Below are positions 7,698 through 15,321 of a DNA stretch of 32,342 bases, piece by piece. Position 1 is the stretch's first letter. Each line of letters starts with the position of its first letter. The position numbers and the translations under genes are program-made. The stretch covers positions 1 to 32,342 of the forward strand of contig CASDZK010000023.1 of assembly GCA_949286165.1 (NCBI GenBank). Direction: 5' to 3'. The notes under the pieces were generated by a model. It saw only the letters and a list, made by a program, of their open reading frames with translations. It ran no database searches and had not been told where the DNA came from. The stretch is from an uncultured Alistipes sp. (GTDB lineage: Bacteria > Bacteroidota > Bacteroidia > Bacteroidales > Rikenellaceae).

Positions 7698-10046
7698 ATG
7701 AAGCATCTGCCCGTTTATATGGCCGTAACGGTCATGGTTTTGTTTTCGTCTTGCAACGTGACGCGCAAATTGCCGGCGGGGCAGCATCTGCTTACCAAGA
7801 ACGACATTTCCATTACCTATCCCGATTCGTTGCCGCGCAAGGAACGTCCGGTATATCCGGACGATCTGCGAAAATTCATTCCCACCCGCCAGACCCCCAA
7901 CAAGCGGTTGTTAGGCATCAATTTCTTTCTCTGGATATACAACCTGTCGGACACGACGAAACACGGCATATTCCAACGTTTTTTCCGAAAAGTGGGCGAA
8001 GAGCCGGTTCTGTTCGACTCCCTGTCGGTAAGGCAGTCGAACAAGGACATGCGACTGTTCATGCAGTCGGCCGGATTTTACGAAGCCCGGGTGTCCGATA
8101 CCGTACGCTACCGGAAAAAACGGGCGTTCGTGGATTACAAGGTCAGCACGGGCATTCCGTTCAAGATCGACAGCATCGGCTACCGTTTCGACGACAAATC
8201 CTTAGAAAACATCATTCTGGCGGACACTTCCCGGTCGCTGTTGAAACCCGGAAGTCTGCTGAGCCGGACCGTCATGGAGCAGGAACGGTCGAGAATCGCC
8301 CGGATGTTAGGCAACGCAGGCTACTTCCAGTTCTCGGTCAATAACATCAGCTACACGGTGGACACGTTGTCCGGCAACTACCGGGCGAAAGTGCAAATCA
8401 ACATCGGCCGGAACCGCAACGGCGCGGAAGCGGAAGACAACCGGATTTACCGCATCAAGACCATTTACGTAATACCGGATTACGACCCGGCGCGGACCGC
8501 GGCAGGCGCTGCGTTCGACACCGTGGAATACAAAGGCTACCATTTCATCTGGGAGAGAGGAAAAAAGCAGAACCTGCGGCCGGAGACCATCGTGCGGGCA
8601 TTGACGATATACCCCAACCTGATTTATTCGCAGAGAACCATCGACTACACCAGTTCGAACCTGACCAACCTGAAATTCTTCAAAAACGTAAACATCCTGT
8701 TCCGGGAACTTCCGGCGGACGAGACCGAAACGGTCTCGTTCATCGGGCAGGAAGGGGAAGAGTCGCGACCGACACGCGAAGGCGCGCTGGAATGCACCAT
8801 ACAATGCCAGCCGATTCTGCGGCAAGGATACAAAGTGGAATCCGAAATTTCCACCAACGCCAACTACACCGGCGTTTCGTTAGCGTTAGGCTATGTAAAC
8901 AAAAACATCTTCCGGGGAGCGGAAACATTCGATTTCAGCGTCAAGGGAGCCTACGACTTCATGCGGGCCACCGGCAAAAAAGATTCCTACGAGCTGGGAT
9001 TCTCGACCAGCCTCTCCTTTCCGCACCTGCTTCTGCCGCTGCGCGTCAACCGGCGGCAAAAGCTGCACGGCGTGAATACCCGCATAGACGTGTCGTACAG
9101 CACCCAACGGCGTCCCGACTACGACCGGACCCTCAGCAGCGTGTCGTTCGGCTATACCTGGACACGGGGACGTTTTTCCAACTACGTCTTCAAACCGATC
9201 TCCATCAGCGTCATCAACGTCCCGTGGATCAACCAGGCTTATCTGAACTCCATTCAGAACCATTATTTGCGGAACAGTTACCAATCGCAGCTGATTTTCG
9301 GCATGTACGGGTCCTATTCCTACTCCACTCAAAACACGCCGCGCATCAACAGCCATGCGCTGAAAATCAACGCCGAAAGCAGCGGCAATTTTCTGAACCT
9401 GCTCTCCGTCATGACGAAAGCGAAACGCGTCTACGGCGCGGGAAACGACAACCACTACGATTTTTTAGGCATCCGTTACGCCCAATATTTCCGGGGCGAC
9501 CTGAGTTACGTGTTCCGGCACAAATTCAACGACAAAGGCAGCGCGTTAGTGTTCCGGCTGTACGGCGGCGGCGGCCGGGCTTACGGGAACACCCGTTCGA
9601 TTCCCTTCGAACGCATGTTGTTCGCCGGCGGAAGCAGCAGCATGCGCGGCTGGCAGGTGCGCACCTTAGGACCGGGCGGAACGCCGGAGCAGCCCGACAC
9701 CCAATATCCGAACCAGGTGGGGGACTTGAAGTTAGAGGCCAACATGGAAGCCCGCTTCGGCATTTTCGGTCCGTTGAAAGGAGCCTTGTTCTTCGATTTA
9801 GGGAACATCTGGTCGAACGGCAAAGGAGAAACCAACCCCGAAGCCCGGTTCAAACTCAACACTTTTTACAAACAACTGGCCCTGAATACGGGCATCGGAG
9901 CCCGATTCGACTTCAACTATTTCATCCTGCGCGTGGACTGGGGGATTCAGCTGCGGAATCCGGGCTGGGGCGCCGGCCGGGAATGGATACGGAGCTTCAA
10001 GTTCCGCAATACCGCCGTGCATTTCGGAATCGGATACCCGTTCTAA
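7698..10046 (+). CDS. tamL: TamL-type BamA/TamA family outer-membrane lipoprotein
   Basis: This 782-residue protein has a lipoprotein signal (MKHLPVYMAVTVMVLFSSC, lipid-bearing Cys19), POTRA-like segments over about residues 60-370, and a C-terminal Omp85 beta-barrel ending in aromatic FGIGYPF with terminal Phe, as usual for BamA-machine substrates. The barrel includes MLFAGGSSSMRGWQVRTLGPGG, which resembles the conserved RGW/Y loop-6 motif of Omp85 proteins. In Bacteroidota the TamA homologue is a lipoprotein (TamL), which fits this N-terminus. The likely role is translocation or assembly of outer-membrane or envelope components. A tamB partner is not adjacent. Distinction from other BamA-family lipoproteins is by these features only. 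Confidence 0.88.
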   Translation: MKHLPVYMAVTVMVLFSSCNVTRKLPAGQHLLTKNDISITYPDSLPRKERPVYPDDLRKFIPTRQTPNKRLLGINFFLWIYNLSDTTKHGIFQRFFRKVGEEPVLFDSLSVRQSNKDMRLFMQSAGFYEARVSDTVRYRKKRAFVDYKVSTGIPFKIDSIGYRFDDKSLENIILADTSRSLLKPGSLLSRTVMEQERSRIARMLGNAGYFQFSVNNISYTVDTLSGNYRAKVQINIGRNRNGAEAEDNRIYRIKTIYVIPDYDPARTAAGAAFDTVEYKGYHFIWERGKKQNLRPETIVRALTIYPNLIYSQRTIDYTSSNLTNLKFFKNVNILFRELPADETETVSFIGQEGEESRPTREGALECTIQCQPILRQGYKVESEISTNANYTGVSLALGYVNKNIFRGAETFDFSVKGAYDFMRATGKKDSYELGFSTSLSFPHLLLPLRVNRRQKLHGVNTRIDVSYSTQRRPDYDRTLSSVSFGYTWTRGRFSNYVFKPISISVINVPWINQAYLNSIQNHYLRNSYQSQLIFGMYGSYSYSTQNTPRINSHALKINAESSGNFLNLLSVMTKAKRVYGAGNDNHYDFLGIRYAQYFRGDLSYVFRHKFNDKGSALVFRLYGGGGRAYGNTRSIPFERMLFAGGSSSMRGWQVRTLGPGGTPEQPDTQYPNQVGDLKLEANMEARFGIFGPLKGALFFDLGNIWSNGKGETNPEARFKLNTFYKQLALNTGIGARFDFNYFILRVDWGIQLRNPGWGAGREWIRSFKFRNTAVHFGIGYPF

Positions 10047-10192
10047 ACGATTCCCGGTTCGGTTTCGGGTCGGGGACAGACAGTTCCGGGGTCCTGGTCT
10101 TTTGTCTCCGTTATAAAAAAACGAACAGTTCCAATTATTAAAATCATTGCCGATATTCCCTGTCGTATTCAAATAAAATTAAAAATTATTAT

Positions 10193-10200
10193 TACCTTTG
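10193..10200 (+). promoter_or_regulatory. Promoter -7 box (TACCTTTG) for GH20
   Basis: TACCTTTG fits TAnnTTTG. It overlaps a TTG (10198) that opens the longest reading frame, which argues that the true start is the ATG at 10276. Confidence 0.7.
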
Positions 10201-10275
10201 GAACAAATTCAAACCAAAACCGGCAAAACGCCGGGGTTCGATCCCGGCCGCCGCAAAACTCAAATACGAACCGAT

Positions 10276-12600
10276 ATGCGTCACATTCACTCATTGTTGG
10301 GCACGATCGCCGCGAGCGGCCTGCTCATCGCTTGTTCCGGGACGGAGAAAACGGCCGATTACCGTGTCATTCCTCTGCCCCAATCCGTCGAAACCGTGCA
10401 AGGCAAGGCCTTCACGTTGAATGACGGGACAAAAATACGCTATCCGCAGGAAAACGAAACCATGCGGAAAAACGCCGAATTTCTGGCCGGCTACATCCGA
10501 CAGATGACCGGCATGGAACTGACCGTGGAACCGGGCGATGCCGGAGAAAACGTCATTCTGCTGCGTCTCGCCCCCTCCGGAGAAAATCCGGAAGGCTACC
10601 GCCTGACCGTCAATCAAGCGAACGTAACGATCGAAGGGACGACGGAAGCCGGCGTATTCTACGGCATACAAACCCTGCGCAAATCGCTGCCCGTGGGAGA
10701 AGCGAAACGGGTATCGCTTCCGGCCGCCGAGGTAAACGACTATCCCCGTTTCGCATACCGGGGAGCGCATTTGGACGTATCGCGCCACTTTTTCCCGACA
10801 GATTCCGTCAAAAAGTTTATCGATATGCTGGCGTTGCACAACATCAACCGTTTCCACTGGCATCTGACCGACGACCAGGGATGGCGGATCGAAATCAAGA
10901 AACACCCGAAGCTGACCGAAATCGCCTCCAAACGGCCTGAAACGGTCATCGGACACAACACCGGCAAATACGACGGCACTCCCCACGAAGGATACTACAC
11001 GCAGGAAGAGGCGAAAGAAATCGTGGCCTACGCCCGAGACCGCCATATTACCGTGATTCCGGAAATAGACCTGCCGGGACACATGCAGGCGGCCCTGACC
11101 GCCTATCCCGAACTGGGCTGTACCGGCGGACCGTACGAAGTCTGGAAAATGTGGGGCATTTCGGAGGAAGTACTTTGCGCCGGAAACGACCAGACCCTGG
11201 CTTTTCTCGATGACGTATTGGAGGAAATCACGGAGATATTCCCTTCCGAATACATCCATATCGGCGGCGACGAATGCCCGAAAGTGCGCTGGGAAAAATG
11301 TCCCAAATGCCAGGCCCGCATCCGGGCGTTGGGCCTGAAAGACGACAAGGAACATACGGCCGAACAGAAACTGCAAAGCCATATCATGGCGCATGCCGAA
11401 AAATTCCTGAACGACCGGGGCCGTAAAATCATCGGCTGGGACGAAATTTTAGAAGGAGGGCTGGCTCCCAACGCTACGGTCATGTCGTGGAGAGGCATCG
11501 AAGGAGGCATAGCGGCAGCCCGCCAAAAGCACCAGGCCATCATGACCCCCACCTCCTTCCTCTATTTCGACTATTACCAGAGCAAGGATACGGAACAGGA
11601 ACCCATGGCCATCGGCGGATACGTCCCCATCGAAAAAGTATATAGCTTCGAACCGGTTCCGGCCGCCCTGACGCCCGAAGAACAGCCGTACATCATCGGC
11701 GTACAGGCGAACCTGTGGACGGAATACATCCCGACGTACGCTCAGGTGGAATATATGGAACTGCCGCGCATGGCCGCCTTATCCGAAGTGCAATGGACGC
11801 TGCCGGAGAAAAAGGATTATGCGGAATTCCTGTCGCGTCTGCCGCACCTGATCGCCATCTACGATCTGGAAGGCTATAACTATGCCCGGCATCTGCTGGA
11901 CGTGACCGCCGTGTTCACGCCCGATCCGGCGAACGGCACGTTGAACGTGGCCCTGGCCACCCTCGACGACGCTCCCATCCATTACACGCTGGACGGAACG
12001 GAACCTACCGCGGCGTCGCCGAAATATACAGACACGCTGAAGATAACCGGCGACTGCCAGGTGCAAGCCGTCGTGATACGCCCGTCGGGAAACAGCCGTA
12101 TTTTCTCGGAAAAGGTAACGCTGAACAAGGCGAGCCTGAAACCGATAAAAATGTTGAAACCGATCAACAAACAATACGAATTCGGCGGAGCTTCCACGCT
12201 GGTGGACGGATTGCGGGGCGACCGCAACTACAAGACGGGCCGGTGGATCGCCTTTTACCGGAACGACATGGAAGCGGTTATCGACCTGACGGAACCGACG
12301 GAAATCGGCAAAGCGCAGATTACGGCCTGCGTGGAAAAGGGCGACTGGGTATTCGACGCGCGGGAGTTCTCGGTAGCGGTATCGGACGACGGAGAGACGT
12401 TCCGCACGGTAGCTTCGGAAAGCTATCCGGCCATGCAGGCGGACGATCCGAACGGCCTGCACGTCCACGAACTGACCTTCGACCCGGTTAAGACCCGTTA
12501 CGTGAAACTGACCGTAAAACCGGAACATGAACTGCCGGCATGGCATGGCGGCCGGGGAAACCCCGCGTTCGTGTTCCTCGATGAAATCGTCCTCGAATAA
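10276..12600 (+). CDS. GH20 beta-N-acetylhexosaminidase lipoprotein
   Basis: This 774-residue exo-beta-hexosaminidase of family GH20 removes terminal beta-GlcNAc/GalNAc by substrate-assisted retention. A lipoprotein signal (MRHIHSLLGTIAASGLLIAC, Cys20) is followed by the GH20b domain (to about 150) and the (beta/alpha)8 catalytic domain (about 155-500). The catalytic pair is in HIGGDECPK (Asp332-Glu333), preceded by FHWHLTDDQGWRIEIKK and VIPEIDLPGHMQA. Downstream is a chitobiase C-terminal-like segment (YTLDGTEPTAASPKYTDT). The protein ends with an F5/8 type C or CBM32-like beta-sandwich (about 640-774: ARYVKLTVKP-type text, FVFLDEIVLE end). I chose ATG 10276 because it gives the lipobox and lies downstream of the promoter box. 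It is probably surface- or periplasm-anchored and acts on mucin or N-glycans. Confidence 0.95.
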   Translation: MRHIHSLLGTIAASGLLIACSGTEKTADYRVIPLPQSVETVQGKAFTLNDGTKIRYPQENETMRKNAEFLAGYIRQMTGMELTVEPGDAGENVILLRLAPSGENPEGYRLTVNQANVTIEGTTEAGVFYGIQTLRKSLPVGEAKRVSLPAAEVNDYPRFAYRGAHLDVSRHFFPTDSVKKFIDMLALHNINRFHWHLTDDQGWRIEIKKHPKLTEIASKRPETVIGHNTGKYDGTPHEGYYTQEEAKEIVAYARDRHITVIPEIDLPGHMQAALTAYPELGCTGGPYEVWKMWGISEEVLCAGNDQTLAFLDDVLEEITEIFPSEYIHIGGDECPKVRWEKCPKCQARIRALGLKDDKEHTAEQKLQSHIMAHAEKFLNDRGRKIIGWDEILEGGLAPNATVMSWRGIEGGIAAARQKHQAIMTPTSFLYFDYYQSKDTEQEPMAIGGYVPIEKVYSFEPVPAALTPEEQPYIIGVQANLWTEYIPTYAQVEYMELPRMAALSEVQWTLPEKKDYAEFLSRLPHLIAIYDLEGYNYARHLLDVTAVFTPDPANGTLNVALATLDDAPIHYTLDGTEPTAASPKYTDTLKITGDCQVQAVVIRPSGNSRIFSEKVTLNKASLKPIKMLKPINKQYEFGGASTLVDGLRGDRNYKTGRWIAFYRNDMEAVIDLTEPTEIGKAQITACVEKGDWVFDAREFSVAVSDDGETFRTVASESYPAMQADDPNGLHVHELTFDPVKTRYVKLTVKPEHELPAWHGGRGNPAFVFLDEIVLE

Positions 12601-12618
12601 CGGAGGTTTCCGAAAGAT

Positions 12619-12664
12619 TTACCCTACGTCCCGAAAATCGCTCGGTTTTCGGGACGTAGGGTAA
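12619..12664 (+). terminator. Long perfect hairpin after GH20
   Basis: Arms 12619-12637 and 12646-12664 are perfectly complementary over 19 bp, around an 8-base loop (TCGCTCGG). It begins 19 bases after the GH20 stop codon, so it probably ends that transcript or protects its 3' end. No T-run follows, which is unusual for a factor-independent terminator. Confidence 0.65.
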
Positions 12665-12796
12665 TGTTCAACCCGACCGAACGGAAAAATTTCCGGGAAA
12701 CGGGAATCCCCGCCCGAAAAGTCGGAATACGAAGCATTTTTTCGTCCGGTACAAAGAAATTCGTCGGAGAGATGCCTGCCATTGGAATTTTTGTAT

Positions 12797-12804
12797 TACC
12801 TTTG
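12797..12804 (+). promoter_or_regulatory. Promoter -7 box (TACCTTTG) for the tyrS leader transcript
   Basis: TACCTTTG fits TAnnTTTG. A start about 7 bases downstream would give a leader of roughly 180 bases before tyrS. The Tyr-rich open reading frame would begin close to the 5' end. Confidence 0.7.
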
Positions 12805-12827
12805 CCCACATTGAACAGCAAACGGAC

Positions 12828-12899
12828 ATGCGTAATTACAATACCTATTATTATGCCTACTATTACTACTCCTGCCATGCAGGGGCGGCTTTCGCATAA
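12828..12899 (+). CDS. Tyrosine-rich leader peptide of tyrS (23 aa)
   Basis: A 24-codon frame (ATG 12828, TAA 12897-12899) reads MRNYNTYYYAYYYY followed by SCHAGAAFA. Eight of 23 residues are tyrosine, with codons 4, 7-9 and 11-14 being TAC or TAT. It is too short for routine gene calling. It sits between a promoter box and an intrinsic terminator, directly upstream of tyrosyl-tRNA synthetase. Clustered codons for the cognate amino acid, ahead of a terminator and the synthetase gene, are the classic signature of a leader peptide for ribosome-mediated attenuation: a ribosome stalled by shortage of charged tRNA-Tyr would prevent termination. The peptide itself probably has no function. Function is inferred; the sequence facts are direct. 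Confidence 0.88.
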   Translation: MRNYNTYYYAYYYYSCHAGAAFA

Positions 12900-12932
12900 C
12901 GGTATGCAAACGCACAGACGAAGCACAGCCCC
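12882..12932 (+). promoter_or_regulatory. Candidate antiterminator of the tyrS leader
   Basis: GGGGC (12882-12886) can pair with GCCCC (12928-12932). The adjacent GCTTTCG (12888-12894) can pair with CGAAGC (12919-12924), with one bulged T. This fold uses up the 5' arm of the terminator (12927-12934), so the two folds exclude each other. A ribosome finishing the leader at 12897-12899 would mask 12882-12894 and favour the terminator. One stalled at the earlier Tyr codons leaves it free. A small hairpin, GCATA/TATGC (12894-12898 and 12903-12907), is a further alternative. Confidence 0.6.
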
Positions 12933-12956
12933 GGTCCGGAAGGTCCGGGGCTTTTT
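12927..12956 (+). terminator. Attenuator terminator upstream of tyrS
   Basis: AGCCCCGG (12927-12934) pairs with CCGGGGCT (12945-12952) around a 10-base loop that can close by two further G-C pairs past a T-T mismatch. Five T follow (12952-12956). It lies between the leader peptide and tyrS, 33 bases before the tyrS ATG, with no other gene between them. That position only makes sense as a conditional terminator. Confidence 0.85.
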
Positions 12957-12989
12957 CATCACGGCAATAAATTAAAAAACATAGAACAG

Positions 12990-14282
12990 ATGGCAAACTT
13001 TATCGAAGAGCTGAAATGGCGGGGGATGCTGCACGACATCACGCCCGGAACGGAAAAACAACTGGAAAAAGAGATGACCACGGCGTACGTGGGCATAGAC
13101 CCTACGGCCGATTCGCTGCACATCGGACATTTGGTCAGCGTGATGATGCTGAAACATTTTCAGGCGTGCGGACACAAGCCCATCGTATTGGTAGGCGGGG
13201 CTACAGGCATGATCGGAGACCCTTCCGGAAAATCGTTGGAACGGAACCTGCTGGACGAGCCGACCCTGCGCCGCAACCAGGAAGCGTTGAAAGCGCAGTT
13301 GAGCCGCCTGATAGATTTTACCAGCGGAGCCGCCAACAGCGCGGAAATGGTCAATAACTACGACTGGATGAAGGAACAATCCTTTTTAGGATTCATCCGG
13401 GACATCGGCAAACTGATTACGGTCAATTACATGATGGCGAAAGATTCGGTCAAAAAGCGTTTTTCCGGAGAAGGCGAAGGCATGTCGTTTACCGAATTTA
13501 CCTACCAGCTGGTGCAGGGATTCGACTTTCTGACCCTGTTCGAGACCAAGAACTGCAAAGTGCAGATGGGCGGTTCGGACCAATGGGGCAACATTACCAC
13601 CGGAACGGAACTGATCCGCCGCAAGACGGGACAGGAAGCCTATGCCGTGACCTGCCCGCTGATTAAAAAAGCGGACGGAACCAAATTCGGCAAGACGGAA
13701 TCGGGCAACGTATGGTTAGACGCCCGCTATACCTCCCCGTACAAATTCTACCAGTTCTGGCTGAACGTCAGCGACGAGGACGCCCGCAACTACATCCGCA
13801 TCTTTACCATGCTGGACCGCGCGACCATAGAAACCCTGACCGCGGAACACGACGCTGCGCCCCATCTGCGCATATTGCAGAAAAAGCTGGCGGAAGAGGT
13901 AACCTGCATGGTACACTCGCGCGAAGAATACGAAAAAGCAGTGGACGCTTCCGCCATCCTGTTCGGCGCCGGCACGTCCGACGCACTGAAAAACATGGAC
14001 GAAAACACGTTGCTGCAAGTGTTCGAAGGCGTTCCCCAGTTCGAAGTATCGCGCGAAGAGCTGAAAAACGGCGTGCCTTTCTCCGAACTGTTTACCGCCC
14101 GGGCGAAAGTGTTCGCATCGAAGGGAGAACTGCGGCGGCTGGTGCAGGGAGGCGGTATCGCGCTGAACAAGGAGAAGGTAACCGACGCGGAAGCGGCCGT
14201 TACGGAAACGGCGCTGATCGCCGGCAAATACATGCTGGTTCAAAAAGGGAAAAAGAACTACTTTTTCGTCAAAGCGGTATGA
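12990..14282 (+). CDS. tyrS: Tyrosyl-tRNA synthetase
   Basis: This 430-residue class I aminoacyl-tRNA synthetase charges tRNA-Tyr in the cytoplasm. The HIGH signature is HIGH (44-47) in [18 protein letters not shown]. The KMSKS-equivalent loop is KFGKT (232-236). Substrate-pocket blocks include [22 protein letters not shown] and [16 protein letters not shown]-terminal S4-like RNA-binding domain covers about 355-425 ([14 protein letters not shown]). Length is standard for bacterial TyrRS. The start is set by the ATG directly after an A-rich stretch. Upstream lie a Tyr-rich leader peptide and terminator, so expression is probably tuned by tRNA-Tyr charging. A T-rich terminator follows at 14376-14415. 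Confidence 0.98.
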   Translation: MANFIEELKWRGMLHDITPGTEKQLEKEMTTAYVGIDPTADSLHIGHLVSVMMLKHFQACGHKPIVLVGGATGMIGDPSGKSLERNLLDEPTLRRNQEALKAQLSRLIDFTSGAANSAEMVNNYDWMKEQSFLGFIRDIGKLITVNYMMAKDSVKKRFSGEGEGMSFTEFTYQLVQGFDFLTLFETKNCKVQMGGSDQWGNITTGTELIRRKTGQEAYAVTCPLIKKADGTKFGKTESGNVWLDARYTSPYKFYQFWLNVSDEDARNYIRIFTMLDRATIETLTAEHDAAPHLRILQKKLAEEVTCMVHSREEYEKAVDASAILFGAGTSDALKNMDENTLLQVFEGVPQFEVSREELKNGVPFSELFTARAKVFASKGELRRLVQGGGIALNKEKVTDAEAAVTETALIAGKYMLVQKGKKNYFFVKAV

Positions 14283-14375
14283 TACGGCCGGGAAACGACC
14301 GGAAAGGCAGGACAATCCCCTTTCATTTCGAAAGAGGTATCCTATAAAAGCTTACTTCGGTTTGTTTTTCTCGCA

Positions 14376-14415
14376 AAAACAGGTTTTCTTTGTAAAAGGA
14401 AACCTGTTTTTTTTA
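14376..14415 (+). terminator. Rho-independent terminator after tyrS
   Basis: Arms 14376-14389 and 14399-14412 form a 14-bp stem (one T-G wobble) with a 9-base loop, ending in eight T (14408-14415). It separates tyrS from ung. Confidence 0.88.
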
Positions 14416-14550
14416 AACCGTACCGATTTTTCGTTTCCCGAACAGGAACGGCCTGTGCCGGGAAAAGCGAAAAACCGGGAAACCGCATCGAAAGAAAAGC
14501 GTTTCGCGGTTCCGAAAGACGGGATCAAACGCAATCAATCCGCTTTCATT

Positions 14551-15213
14551 ATGAACGTAAGAATCGCAGAAGACTGGAAACGCCTGCTGGCGGACGAATT
14601 CGAAAAAGAATATTTCATCCGGCTGACGGAGTTCGTCCGCCGGGAATACGCAACCCGCACCATCTACCCGCAGGGACGGAACATTTTCCGGGCTTTCGAC
14701 ATGTGCCGTTTCGACCGGCTGAAAGTCGTCATCATCGGACAGGACCCCTATCACGGTCCCGGACAGGCCAACGGGCTCTGTTTCTCGGTGGCGGACGGCG
14801 TGCCGCATCCCCCCTCGCTGCAAAACATCTTCAAGGAGATATCCGACGATTTAGGCAAGCCGGTCCCCGTGAGCGGCAATCTCGACCGGTGGGCGGAACA
14901 GGGCGTGCTGCTGTTGAACTCGGTGCTGACGGTACGCGCGGGACAGGCCGCCTCGCACCAGGGCATGGGTTGGGAAACGTTTACCGATGCGGCGGTACAG
15001 GCCATCAACACCCATGCGGAAGGCATCGTTTACCTGTTGTGGGGAGCATACGCCCAACGGAAAGGGAGCGTCATAGACACTGCGCGCAACTGCGTGCTGA
15101 AAACGGTACATCCTTCGCCGCTTTCCGCCCACCGCGGCTTCATGGGCTGCCGACATTTCTCCAAAGCCAACGAATACCTCGTCTCGCAAGGGAAAACGCC
15201 CGTGGAATGGTAA
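14551..15213 (+). CDS. ung: Uracil-DNA glycosylase (family 1)
   Basis: This 220-residue base-excision repair enzyme removes uracil from DNA. Catalytic motif A is GQDPYHGPGQANG (63-75), with the water-activating Asp65. The conserved motif B segment HPSPLSAHRG (187-196) carries His187. The uracil-recognition Asn lies in LLLNSVLTV (120-128). I placed the start at ATG 14551 (MNVRIAEDW), which gives the normal family length. The longer in-frame extension to 14362 would run through the tyrS terminator hairpin and has low-complexity, non-family sequence. No TAnnTTTG match stands out between the terminator and the start. Confidence 0.96.
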   Translation: MNVRIAEDWKRLLADEFEKEYFIRLTEFVRREYATRTIYPQGRNIFRAFDMCRFDRLKVVIIGQDPYHGPGQANGLCFSVADGVPHPPSLQNIFKEISDDLGKPVPVSGNLDRWAEQGVLLLNSVLTVRAGQAASHQGMGWETFTDAAVQAINTHAEGIVYLLWGAYAQRKGSVIDTARNCVLKTVHPSPLSAHRGFMGCRHFSKANEYLVSQGKTPVEW

Positions 15214-15255
15214 GGGATTTTACGGGCAAAAAGGCGGATTCCCGCCGAAAAACAG

Positions 15256-15263
15256 TATATTTG
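15256..15263 (+). promoter_or_regulatory. Promoter -7 box (TATATTTG) for the ABC exporter
   Basis: TATATTTG matches TAnnTTTG and lies 58 bases before the ATG at 15322, in the gap after ung. Confidence 0.7.
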
Positions 15264-15321
15264 CAGTTTCATCGCCTCCGCCCGGCTTGCCGGGAGAGAC
15301 GGAAAACCGATTTAGACACGA

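Noticed and set aside
10047..10192. Terminator after tamL
   Set aside because: Only short imperfect pairings were found (for example AGAC/GTCT near 10079-10107). None is convincing as a terminator.
14362..14550. N-terminal extension of ung
   Set aside because: It would start inside the tyrS terminator hairpin and adds non-family sequence. ATG 14551 gives the standard Ung length.
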